A DNA stretch of 64,000 nucleotides from Neonectria sp. B-13 (lineage: Eukaryota > Ascomycota > Sordariomycetes > Hypocreales > Nectriaceae). The stretch lies in NCBI GenBank assembly GCA_002682825.1, contig NOKP01000001.1, positions 126,501-190,500 on the forward strand. Reading direction: 5' to 3'. Under the pieces are notes generated by a model. It worked only from the letters and a program-made list of their open reading frames with translations. It had not been told where the DNA came from and made no database searches. Below, in pieces: positions 47,301 through 58,318 of this stretch. Position numbers and translations under genes: made by a program. Within the stretch, counting starts at the first letter, position 1, and every line of letters begins with the position of its first letter.

Positions 47301-48114
47301 GATACTGCACATGGCTTCCTGGGAGAGATCGGAGGGAAGGTCCATCACTCCGGAAGGCCTCGATCGACGATTATAGGTTTTGGCCATTTGTGTTCTCCAT
47401 CGCCGCAACCTTCTTCATCACCCAAGACGTGTTGATTGCTCGAAACAAGTTCGGCTCACCGATGTTGACGAAGAGGAAATCTGGCAAACAGCCATCAAAA
47501 ATATCCGCGATACTGAAATGGGAACCGTCAGCTTCATTCCTGCAGCATTGACATGGCTTCTTGTCACTTATTTATGGTTTGAAGCTGATATGGCCGAGGC
47601 GGAATCCATTCGCATATTCCGCAAGGCAATGATCACCATTTACAGCATACTTCGTCAACACGAAACGTTTATTCAGAAGTCTCCGGAAAACATCCCTACC
47701 GTAGAGCTAGATGAACTGCTATCGAACCTTTTCAGAAACATGGTCCTTTTGACTGAAATCGCCCAAATTACGGCGAAATATCGCGGTAGAAGGCAGGTCT
47801 TGCTGTTTCATTTTATGAAGCTCCGCGAAAGATTCGTAACGGACCGTTTGAACGAACTTCGAGAGCTTCACAAGGAAGCAGTAATACTCTGAGATAATAT
47901 CGAGTCAAGAGCAATGCTGCATCAAATTCTTTCCGAGTACAACGATCGCACAACTTCAGAAGTTCAGAATATGAGCAGGGAACTTGCAGAGTTGAAGGAC
48001 GATATCAGCGTGCTGAATCGTAATGTGGAGTTGCTTCTGAGTCTTCATCAAAAGCCTGGAATTGCAATTATGTGCCCTCGTTTGACAGATTTCGCAGTTT
48101 GTGACCGTTATTGA
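44362..48114 (+). pseudogene. NACHT_N-NACHT-ankyrin NLR-like protein, inactivated
   Basis: The N-terminus MPRCRDVFRHPHKI leads into the NACHT_N domain of fungal NWD/NACHT ATPases (VREEITRIVGIVQKMSGFV, LAWAGLCVLLP, YKIMEEEYL). The NACHT P-loop is GAVGTGKTSL and the Walker B-like strand IIIDGIDEF. Introns lie near 44779-44838 and 46024-46079. Winged-helix and linker sequence follows, then ankyrin-type repeats (LYYATLLGYSNIDRLLLDTG, TPLQAAIAGGQRELAHILVD) and a helical C-terminal part (47380-48114). TGA at 44635, TAA at 44860 and TGA at 45445, plus a frameshift just after that, break the ATPase half; the C-terminal half changes frame near 47376. Fungal NLRs act in non-self recognition and regulated cell death. 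This copy cannot produce a full protein. Confidence 0.82.
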
Positions 48115-51100
48115 CGCAAACAGAGCCAGACCCGAAGACTGACAAATAGCGGCACACTCGGCACCGCTTAATATTCCTCCTGCGGTCGCTCGCCACCTTG
48201 AACAGAACACACCGCCAATGAAGAAACGGAAACCTGGGCCGTTGCAGTATGCCTGTGTATCAATATTATAGTTTCATTAGTCGCTTCAGCACCTACTTGA
48301 CATCTATCGCCTTTGCATCCATATCTGAGCATGTTTCATTGTTCATTATTTTCCCGTAGCGACAATGCCTGGTTCACGCTACACTCTCTCAACTAGGTCA
48401 ACTTGTTTGGTTCCACTGCATGTCAACTACATAACGGAAGACCCTGATCCACGGAATATACATCTTGAATATCAGGATAAGGAAAGCAAAGGAAAGGGGT
48501 CTAATGAGAGTAAAGATCGTGAACCCATAAGACACATTCTGGAACGCGCGGTGTGAGCCAGACGACTTGTCCCAAGGGCTAGTTGCATCGCTGGTAGAGC
48601 GAGGGCGATGTAGACTGTAGTCCCAGCTAGCTAGCCCATGTGGCGAAAAGGGTAGCGGATCTTTCTGCGATGGCATGCTACAGTCTGAACATGGGATCGA
48701 TTCGCAGCTTGGCGAAGTGGAATCTCGAATGGATGCACTGGTCGATGTCTGCATCGCTCAGGATCTCTCTAACACATCTGCGCTATTGCTCCCGGGACAG
48801 CGATCAGTCCCGGGACAGCGATTCGTCCCTATCCACTCCCATTGGGATGAGAAACAGGTCTTGCCCCAGTTTGAAATCGGATCTGAGCTAAATGAGCGCC
48901 GCATAACTGTAGAGAAAGCCCAGGGCGACCGTTCACTGCTCCTTGGTGGAGTTGCAGGAGTGGTATGTATCGCATTGGCAGGAGTGGCCTGTAGCACACG
49001 GGCAAGATTGCGGACATGATAGATAATCCTGCCAGAAGGAAAGATCCAGAATGAAAGATCCAGAAGATAGGGAAGTATTGGCTGGAGAAACACCAGATTC
49101 GGTGCTGTTCCATGCGCCCGGTCACTATGATGTTTCGGCCTAATACCAATTGCTGGTGAAGTGAATCGGGTGCCTTTCCGTTCAGCGAAGAGCCAGAGTC
49201 TTGAAATTTCTCTCTTCTGGACCAATTCTAGGGAAAACTCCCGAGAGAAAATGCGTGAAAGTCCATGGTCGATAGATGTTACCACCCGGCTTTGAACCGG
49301 TATTTCCTTTTAGGAAGGCTGAGTCCGAATGATCCTGGGAGATCGTGCGCCTTAATTTGGGGAATCACTCTTTATAGTGTTCGTTATCATTCTTGGCCTT
49401 CATAGTCTGTCTCCTTACAAACTTTCACAAACACCCGCGTGTCCCTCTAGAACCCGGCTGCCAACCCTGGCCCTAAATCAGACCCTGACTTATGCCCTAA
49501 TAAACTTATTCTCTCTTTTTTCTTTTCTTTTTCTTTCTTTCTTCTTTTCTCCTCTTTCTATCCTCTCTTTCTTCTCTCTCTCTTCCTTTTCCCTTTCTTT
49601 CTTTTTCCTAGACCAATCCCCCCCCCTTTTTTCCCCTTCTTCTCTTTTGTCCTAATTGGCTAGAGACCAAGCATTAAGTGCCCGCCCGCGGGCCTGTGCG
49701 TGGGGGCTACAGCCAATGGCGGGCGCAGAAACGGGCATTAAGTGTGACGGGAACACTCAAAGCCCGCGGCCTCGCGGTTAGACCGTGATCCACCGACTCT
49801 CCACCCCCTAACCGTCCGCCCACGCCGTCCGGGTTGGGTCGTACTATCCAGGAGGGTCTGACCTCGTATTATTCCCAGCAAACAGAGGGGGCGGCACAAC
49901 CGGAAATTGTCTCAGTCGCGTATTTGAACAGCAACTAGCGGACGTTCATGAGTGACTTTATATGACATCGGTAGGTACCTTGTGGAAAGATCTTGGAAAT
50001 GAAGAAATAAGACCAACATGAGGTCCGGAAAATAGCAATTAGCACTCAACCAAGCTGTTTCTTCGAGATCAAACACGGATTATACAAGCAACACAGCTGC
50101 CAATGACCCGATGGCCATTCAGTCCTAATTTCCGCCGTCGTACGAGACATAAGGTCATAGCAGGGGAGGACATGCCCGAAATGGCCCGGGGCGATTTCTA
50201 GATTGGATCAACCAACAGCTGCTAACGCATTGGCTGACTGATTAGGAAGGTCTATAGAAATCAACACTTGGGTCAATCATGGCACTGGACAATTGGCTCA
50301 ATCCCCATTTTCCGGAGTGGCTAAATGTCCCACGGCCACCGCTTGGATTCAACATTCTTGTTTGACTTTTTCAAGTTCATGGCAAATTACAGCCCGATGC
50401 ATTTTATTAATGCAAGTTGTGCCAGCTCAACTGTTGACCGACTGATTTGGCCAACGGACTGAACACGAGGTGAGGTACCTAATGGATGATTGAGCTGTAG
50501 AATGCGCTCCGGGGAGGTTGGCTTCAGTTCGACATGCGAACCAATCGGCACTTCAGCTTTCCCCCCATTATGCACGGGCCGAGTATTGTCCAGAGCAACC
50601 GTTTTATGACTTAATAACCTCATCGGATATGCAAAAAGCGCTCCGGGATTTATTTCTCAATGCTACAATTGACGGGCTGTGGGCCATTATAAGGTGTACA
50701 AGTAGATGACGGATAATGCCTTTAGAGCACCTCGAGTTCTATTAACTTATGATGGCTTTCATAATAGGTATCCTGCGTTATATCCTATTATAAGTTCTTA
50801 GGACAGCAGTTCAGACCAAGCGCACAGTGCATAAACCTTAACGGACACTTGTTTCAAGAGAGCGGGTGCATCACCCCAGCAGTGGGCGGATCTCGCATCT
50901 CATCCGATGGAAATATAATGGAGAACCTCCCTATCGCCGATGCCCCTGTAACCACACAAGTTTGTAAGAGCAACTCAACCAACAGACTTGACATAGCCCA
51001 CGAGGGGCGAGACGTGCTGACAAGTGATGTTGGTCCGGTGCCACTACTGCATGAGGGACTTGGCATCTCATGATTCTTGGAGGCATTCGGTCAGAGAGGA

Positions 51101-51241
51101 ATCCCTGTCCAGATAGTTTGGAAAAAGACCCTACTATAAATAAAGGCCTCCTCACCGCAGTGAATAAGAAACACTGCTTTAACATTCAAGCACTCAGGCA
51201 GACCCATTTACCACACCTTATTCCAAGTTCAAACAGACATT
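48115..51241. other. Gene-poor 3.1 kb with low-complexity tracts
   Basis: No gene can be supported. Notable are an 18-bp tandem duplication at 48791-48826 (CCCGGGACAGCGAT core), a telomere-like degenerate repeat at 49456-49488, a pyrimidine tract at 49505-49660, and a GC-rich block at 49680-49820. A TATAAATA box near 51135 belongs to the small secreted protein gene downstream. Confidence 0.45.
49505..49660. repeat. Homopyrimidine (CT-rich) tract
   Basis: About 150 bp composed almost only of T and C on the plus strand, including runs of CTTTCTTT type and a final poly-C/poly-T block. It directly follows the degenerate repeat at 49456. Such tracts occur near transposon ends and promoters. Confidence 0.8.
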
Positions 51242-51662
51242 ATGAAGTTCACTACTCTTGCCGCTACCCTCCTTACTTTCAGCCTCGGATCTAACCTGGT
51301 TGTCTGCTCTCCCGTCGAAGAGGCACAAGGCGGCCTCGAGGCTAGGGCGTGCTGCGACGTCAAAGTCTGTGATGGCTCCAACCTGCAGGGCAATTGCAAG
51401 AATGGTTGCTACCCCTACGGCAAAATAGTCGCTCTCAACAAGTCTGGAATTGGCTCCATCGCTTCCTTGAAGACTGACACGGACTGCGCCTGTATTTATG
51501 GCACTGCGTACGTATACCATAATCCAATTACCAATCTTATCACGTTGAGCTAACCCGTCGAACAGTACCAACTCCTGCGGCACTGTTACCTACAAAGGTG
51601 TAAAGCAGGTGCCCAATCATTGCCTGACTGGCATTAGAAACGTTCACTGCACGCCCGTTTAG
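51242..51662 (+). CDS. Small secreted cysteine-rich protein, effector-like
   Basis: Two exons (51242-51507, 51566-51662) encode 120 residues. Residues 1-22 form a signal peptide (FTTLAATLLTFSLGSNLVVC). A short acidic propeptide ends in LEAR, a possible Kex2-type cleavage site. The mature part is about 85 residues with ten cysteines (RACCDVKVCDG, GNCKNGCYPYG, TDCACIYG, TNSCGTVTY, PNHCL, VHCTPV), enough for five disulphides. There is no recognisable enzymatic motif. A TATAAATAAA box at about 51135 lies about 100 bp upstream of the start. Size, secretion and cysteine content are those of apoplastic effectors or antimicrobial peptides; the function itself is unknown. Confidence 0.75.
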
Positions 51663-52241
51663 GAAGCTCAATGCGTTTGGAATGCGCACTTCATTTGTAG
51701 TGCAGCTTTAGATCAACTTCAGTTCTGTGTAGGATGGCTTAAAGACTTGGGCATCTAATCCTACATTAGGAAATGATATTATTATTCTTGGAAAGGGAAA
51801 CTTGGTTAGCAATGTAAACAAATAGGAACAACATGGTGTGCACTCTTACGCATAGGGCATGCATATTATATATGGTTGAGATACTCCATATCCATCCTAA
51901 CTACCTAGCTGATTTAGGTCTTCCTTGATCATTATACAATTAAAGCTTATCAGCCATTTGTAAAAGAACTCTTCTTAGAGTTACTTTGAATTCCAATACA
52001 AATAAAAACTGCGCTAGCTATTAGTGAAAACCCGACTAGACTTAGGAGCAAAAAGTTAACAAAAACTATTTACTAGGCCTTAACTCTACTTTATTAGATC
52101 TTAGGACATTGAAAACGGATTTTCCCTTGCTTCTCTCCTTGGGAAAGTTAAAGGAAGACTGCCCAGGCCGCACTGAATGTCTGCCACTCCGACTTAACCT
52201 TAACAGCAACTACAACTTCGCATGCGCAAGTCTGGTTGCTA
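51663..52241. other. AT-rich intergenic region, nothing supported
   Basis: It separates the secreted protein from the 3' end of the HeLo-TPR gene. The composition is strongly AT-rich between 51830 and 52110, compatible with a mutated repeat. No frames have support. Confidence 0.4.
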
Positions 52242-55200
52242 TTAAACCCAAATCACCACCCCGGTGCCCAAGCTTGATCTAGTAGCAGCCCGAAAAGCGC
52301 ACACAAAACAAGGCCCTCCGATGCGACGAATCACTGCATTCTTCCCCCTCTCAGCACACCATGCTCTAGCAAGCACCTCTGCTCCCTTTCCGGTGGCATT
52401 AATTATCATGACATCATCCTTGACATCTTCTGGCGTCTGCTCCTTGAGTCTATTAACTGTCCAGATAGTCTGATATTTGGGCAAGTCGCGAATGTGGATT
52501 TGGTGAGGTCCCTTGGGTCCAGGCAAGCAGGGCGGGGGAGTTACAAACACGGGATTCGAATAAAGCGTGTATGTGACTGGAGCGGTATTGTCATCGAATG
52601 ATAACGTTATCATGGCTCTATGTTGGGTTTCCTCCTCTGCTTCGTCCTGTGTCACGGTCTTGTTTGCGAGTTTCGCCGCGATTATGCTTTCGAGGGGAAG
52701 TCTCTTCAATCTGATAGAGGTGAACGTCACAGTACTGAGTTCCAGTGCAGGTGGTTCCGGGACGACCCAATTGCCATCATTCATCACGTCTGCCAAATAT
52801 TCGGGCACCTCGTCACCAGGCCCCGAGCTTGGGGGTTCGTACCATCCAGACATATCCATGTCCATGTCATTGGGGCTGTTCTGATGCTCAGGATTGAATA
52901 ATGTGTTTATGGGCGCGACACGGCGTGTTCTCACTCGGACATGACGTGGCTTGCCAGCAATCTTGTCTGGAAGAGGAGGATCAAACTCCACAGGCGGACA
53001 AGGACCGACCCAACCGCACACCGAGACGGTATTGGGTATGCAGCCCAAGACGCGACCAAGGACATTCTTGGTCCTCCAGTACGACCTATTTGGCATTGAG
53101 ATGCCGGATTCTCGGTGCAGAACTGGCCCTAGGTCTGTTGCAATAGAGGGCGTGCACAGTATGAGGGCCGTCATTATCTTGACGGACATGTAGCCCCCGG
53201 GCAACGTTAACCCGTAGAGCCAGTCGAGGAGAAGAGTGGACAGGGGCTCCCCCGTCTGGTAGCTCGGATAGACGTCCTCGGCATATTCACGAACTTGGTT
53301 TATGTGCGGCCATTTGATCAGCTCGGCAAAGACCAGCAATGCTTCCACCTGCTTCTCGTGCACTAGGGAGTGGACCTCAACGGACTTGTTCAGCGTGTTC
53401 CAGTCCTGTTCGTAGTATTCGTTTGTCAACCGTATGGCCTTCTTGTCGTCCTTTTCCTTTTCTGCAGCTTCAATTTCTGACTCTATCCGTGTCTTGACAT
53501 CTGCGAGGCCCTGCTTCATAATGGGCGATGCATCTCGGCCGGCCAGGTCTATGGCTTGCTGATACGAGACCTCAGCGCGTTTCGAGAGACCAAGCTTCGT
53601 CTCAGCCATGCCCAGTCGGGACCAGGCTTTGGCATACCAGGGATCAAGTTGCGTTGCAGAATATGCGTCGACACAGGATTCGTCATATGCTTTCATCGAC
53701 ATAAATGCTGCTGACCTGTTTGCCCAGTACACGGCATTCCCGTTGTCGATTTGGAGGGCTTCTGTATAGAGTTCAACAGCTTCTTTCCATTTCCCGTTCC
53801 TCATGGCGACGTTCCCCTTGGCCTTGAATTCGTTGGCCTTTCTCTTGTCGTCGGCCGTTTCTGCCCTCGCGATGTCAGAAACATTGACTTTATAGTCCGT
53901 GAGAATTATTCTCACGTTACGAAGCCATTGGTCCTGTACAATGAGCGAAGCGATAGCCTGATGAGTGAAGCGTTCTTTCAGGGTGGACTTCATTCTTTGG
54001 AGGCGCAATTGAAATTCCTTGGCCACTATTATTTGCAGCAACAACTCCCAACGCCCAGTGGACCTCTCGCCAACTGGCCTGAACCAATTGTCCATTATCC
54101 CTGAATCTGTCATCAAGTTTGCAAATATGCCACCAGTTTTGTTAAGACGAAGCAACAAATCAGTGGCGGCCCAGTCCAAACTCTTCTCGAAGGCATATCC
54201 CTTCCTATAACTTCTCGGTTAATCGCTTCTAAGATTTCGGCAATGTCCATAGTTACTCACGCATAGATGCCGACAATATCTTGTAGTTCAACCTCTTCCT
54301 TAATAGATTCCGACCTGAAGACGAACTTTGTAGTCCTTAGTTCCTCGAGCCGACGCAAAATTCTGTTGTTGGAAACTTCGGGCAGATTCGTGTCTGAGTA
54401 AAGAATAGGGTACTCCCGCGGCGCGCCGCCCTGCGCTTCCCTGTACGACCAGCACTCCATACCAAAACCAGCCACTGTCAGAGTTCCGGGGTTGAAGTTC
54501 TCGTACGTGGGATCACTTTCGACCTCGAATATGATATCATCCTCTTGATTCATGGGGGAGAAGGTGCGCTTGGGAATGAACCTTTTACGGCGATACAGCT
54601 CTATTAGGCTATTAGCATCATTGCACGGCTTTTCATCCAGGTTATGTAGGGGACCGCAAACCAAATGAAGGATGAAAACTCTTGATCAAGCCGTTGCATT
54701 TGTCAGTTGGGTCACATACAATGCTGTGAGGGTTTGCTGATGAACCTTCCCAATGGGCCTGCGCCGTTGCGCACACAGAACCATCTGCGAGTCCGCTTAC
54801 GCTCAGTGAAAGACATCCTATGGATTTGTCTTGAAGGAACGCCCTACATTCCGTCTTTCGCTTCGAAAGTTCATCCACCTCTTCCTCTTTCAATGCTCTT
54901 GTATCTTCAAGCCCAGCCCTGAGCACAGAGTCACTATAGCTCGCAGATTCACTTGGGAGGGCAGGCTTCTTTTGTCGTGGCCGAATTGTGCGGCGGTCAG
55001 ATAGCTGCGAACGAGTAGTTGATCCTTCTCTGATAACTTCAAGTCTCAAGCTCGCCGTCTCCGAGAAACCTTCATGGGAATCTGCGGTTGCTTCCTTGAA
55101 TGAGGATAGTATTTCTGCATCATCGTTCTGAACAATCTCATCTCGTATTTCATTGCTTATCTTGTTCCATAACCCTGGGAATAGGCTGTGCAATTTGTCG

Positions 55201-55709
55201 ACAAGGTCCTCAATCTCAGAGACCATTGCTTGAAAAGAGTGCTTGTCGTGGATAGCCCAACGTGTCTTCTTGGTCCGCGGAGTTTGAAGCTGTCTTGCCT
55301 TTACTGTCTTTCGAAAAGTCTCAGAGGCCCTCCGGAAAATGACGCCGAGCTTCAGTGCGGGTACTTCCTCGATGATTTGGTCCCCGTCGGGTATTGTTGT
55401 CGGGATGAGACCATACTTCTTGGTTAGGTCCTCCGCTCGGTCAAAAATATGTTGGATGCAACCTAAGAGCTGAAGGGTGGCTCGACGAACTTCGTCCCGA
55501 TGAAGTCTGGGATCCAGTCGGCTTTTGCCGTTCTCATCTTCACTCAGGCCAACTGCATCTCCCCACATGACGAGCCTGATTCTCTCAACCTCGAGCTTCA
55601 AGTGCATTACCTCGTAGTCCTTGCCATGATTTGCCTCATCCTGGATAATGCTGAATACTTCCACGCATCCCCTCCATGTGGTCACCACTAGGCCGGTTAC
55701 GTCGGTCAT
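52242..55709 (-). CDS. HeLo-domain protein fused to a TPR protein
   Basis: Three exons (54662-55709, 54261-54600, 52242-54204) keep one frame for 1,116 residues. Residues 1 to about 210 match the HeLo (HET-S/LopB N-terminal) domain: TGLVVTTWRGCVEVFSIIQD, then GKDYEVMHLKLEVERIRLVM and WGDAVGL. In HET-S this domain inserts into membranes and kills the cell when triggered by a prion-type partner. A variable linker follows. Residues about 350-580 form a region I do not recognise (YRRKRFIPKRTFSP, YAFEKSLDWAATDLLLRL). Three TPR repeats lie at about 587-686 (FKAKGNVAMRNGKWKEAVELY, then YWANRSAAFM, then AKAWSRLGMAETKLG), of the co-chaperone type. A C-terminal domain of about 430 residues is unassigned. 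No prion motif or NACHT is seen. Exon phases fit exactly, so the fusion is likely real, but transcripts are needed to exclude two genes. Confidence 0.75.
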
Positions 55710-56122
55710 TTTCAGGCGACAAAAACTGAAAGATGCAGCCTTGGTGCATGGAAAGGCCGAACGACGGCTGGATTGTGGTTTGAGGTTGAAGATGCGGGGT
55801 CGATGCTGTCACGTTGGAGTCGCAGACAGGCTGATGTCATCAAGGTTGCAGTGTAAGACGGAGCGCCCTGTCGCCCTAGAAGAAAAAATTGCTAACTAAT
55901 CAACTAGCCCCTAAGGCTCGCCGTAAGTATCACATTCACAACGTACGGCAATATTGCAGTATTTGCTAACGGAGTACGCATTCCCTATTGTTCCGTTAGT
56001 TTGGCAAGGTGACAGTAAGAGTCATCGAGTTACGAGCTCGCTTTTTACTCCCCATGCCAAGGAGTCTAAATTGCGGTGTAATGGGCTATAATTCATAACC
56101 GTACATGTCGAGTTCTGCTTAG
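55710..56122. promoter_or_regulatory. Upstream region of the HeLo-TPR gene
   Basis: About 400 bp beyond the start codon, with no gene. It should hold the promoter. No specific site is recognisable. Confidence 0.4.
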
Positions 56123-57139
56123 TTGTTTGAGTTGTTACAGGAGAGCTTTGTGTACTGCCGAAGACTTCTCCAGCGTGTTCAGCCCAGCAATGATCAGCGC
56201 TTATTCTTTCCTAGAATCAACAGCAGTGTAGGCATATTTTCCTGTAGGATAGTGGTGACAATTCTCAAGCCGACTGCACATCCAATCGAGGGAGCCATCA
56301 ATGGACCGACGAGACTACTGCTGCCGGCAAGGTTGAATGACACCACTAGCAGTGTTGAAGCAATAACGCTAGATGTCCTTGCAAACTTCACCGGAACGCT
56401 CAGTGTATTTAGTTTCAACACGATCTTTCGGCCAAACAGTTCAAAAGTTCCGACTCTACTGCCTGTTAACCCACCGCCCGATTCCAATGACTCGACTAAG
56501 AACATCCTGCAACCCAATCTGACCAGCAAGTCCATGGCGTTCGGTGCAGCCTTTGGAGACGTTCCCAATCGCGGCATGGATCAGCAGGCCGATATCTCTC
56601 TCAGTGGAGTGCCGTATACCCAGATCATTAGTGACGTAGCCTAGGTCTTGCCGTCACCTCAGATATAACTCGCCATCCACTTGGACCTGGCTTGTGGGTG
56701 CGCGTTCCTGCGAGCACTGTCATGCCTAGCCCCGAAGCGTCCTTTTCCCGCATGGTCCCCTCCTCACGGCACATCGATCAACGCCCTGTGTTTCCTCCCC
56801 GCCGTTATTTCCCAAGGTGCGCCAGCTATTCCACCAGTATCTATAGCGCCCATTGCTATTCCCGGAGGACAAGAGATAGAAACCAGGAGCTAAATGGCTA
56901 CCAATGGAGACACATATCGCCGTCCTCAAGAGCTTAGCCCATCCATGAAAGATTTTCCAGTCACCCAAAATGACCTCGACAACACAAACATCCTCTTGAC
57001 GAAGACCAAGACTGTCTCCCCGAGTGTGTTTAGCTCGGGAGATACCATTCTCAAGTTCGTGCCTCACCACTGTTGCAACGTCTTGAAGATTGAGAATTTG
57101 GGGGGCAACAATGCGCCGAGCTACAAAAATCAAGATTAG
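56123..57139 (+). other. Possible decayed coding region, unidentified
   Basis: An open frame at 56123-56644 (173 codons) is followed by shorter frames to 57139 on the same strand. The reading includes several N-x-S/T sites and Ser/Thr/Pro-rich segments (LLPVNPPPDSNDSTKN, PNRGMDQQADISLSG), as in secreted or surface proteins. There is no signal peptide, no recognised domain and no convincing splice pattern. It may be a relic or chance frames. Confidence 0.3.
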
Positions 57140-58318
57140 TAGCGACTATAAGCTTCAGCACACTTTCAACAATGATGGCAAGGCACTCCTCGATAGTTAC
57201 CACAAGGCGCCCATTGTAGGCGAAATCCGAGCCACCTTTTGAGCTATAAAAGGAGACCCCGGCATCAATAGTATCATCTTGGCCAAAAACAATTACCAAG
57301 CACACCCGTAATTGCAGGGACATGATGATAAGTGATACTACAGGCTAAAACTGCTGACGTTCCCTCGATTCTGTCGTTCTCTTATACTGCCTTACCCATC
57401 TTATCAATAGTTCCACTACGCACTCGTTATTTTCAATTGGACACTTTAGGAGAGTTCTGTAGAGGGTTAGTCTCTTATGCATAGTGAAAGACCATAAGAA
57501 CGGATAATTCTCACAGGTGAAATCACAGGACTCTGGCAAAAGTTAGAATGAGTTCACGAGACCTGTAGGAATGCTTGTCTTAAATTCATCAAATAGGAGA
57601 CAAACACCCATTATCCTGAGCATCAGCAAGGTGCCTATGCGTGTGGGTCAAGAAGACATCTTACAGGGCTAATGGCGAGAGACGAGAGTTTTAAGCTCCA
57701 TACCAAGTTACCCCGTAACTCAACAAATGTGGGATTCCAAGGGGGTTTCTAGAGCCGGGTCAGCCTGACAGACTTAGATGTAAGAGTGAGTGTCAATCAA
57801 TGCGAAGTGCTGCGCCTCATTTGTACGTAGCAAGTGCCGTTTCTGGTGCATGCCAAGGAACCTTAAAAGTAAAAGAAACCAGCGGAACATTCGGCACTTA
57901 GAATGAGACCGGATTGCCGGGGCTACGTAGACGAAGCAAACTTAGATGATCCCTGAAAAGAGTGGTTCTCTCATGTTAATTACGATCAGCGTGCGTTGTT
58001 AAGCATGAAGGTTCACCAGGGTCTGCTTTTTTTATGCGGCTGCGTTAATTATAGTCCAGCAACTTGAAGTAATCTCCCGTGCCTGCCTAGCCATGACAAG
58101 TTTCGTTAATAATTGAACAAGGTTGACTAGTCCACCAAAAGTCTAAAACAGCAGGGCATGGCTGTTGTGGTCTACTGATTCTTCGAACCTAATTAAAATT
58201 CCATGAACAGAGTATAAACAATCACTCGAGTCCCCGATGCTTTTACGGAGCTGGTCTTGTCAATCGACGGTGTTCGTGTCACTTCTTTTATTCAAGCATT
58301 TTTACCCTCGTTTGACTC
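57140..58318. other. Intergenic, upstream of the GH18 chitinase
   Basis: About 1.2 kb, AT-rich, without supportable genes. A TATAAACAAT element near 58212, about 105 bp before the chitinase start, is a fair TATA box. Confidence 0.45.

Noticed and set aside
49377..49655. Plus-strand open frame of 92 codons with hydrophobic Leu/Phe/Ser sequence
   Set aside because: It is the translation of the pyrimidine tract and so only looks like a membrane protein.
54257..54664. Separate small gene between the HeLo and TPR parts
   Set aside because: It has no ATG and fits exactly as the middle exon of one gene, with standard splice sites on both ends.
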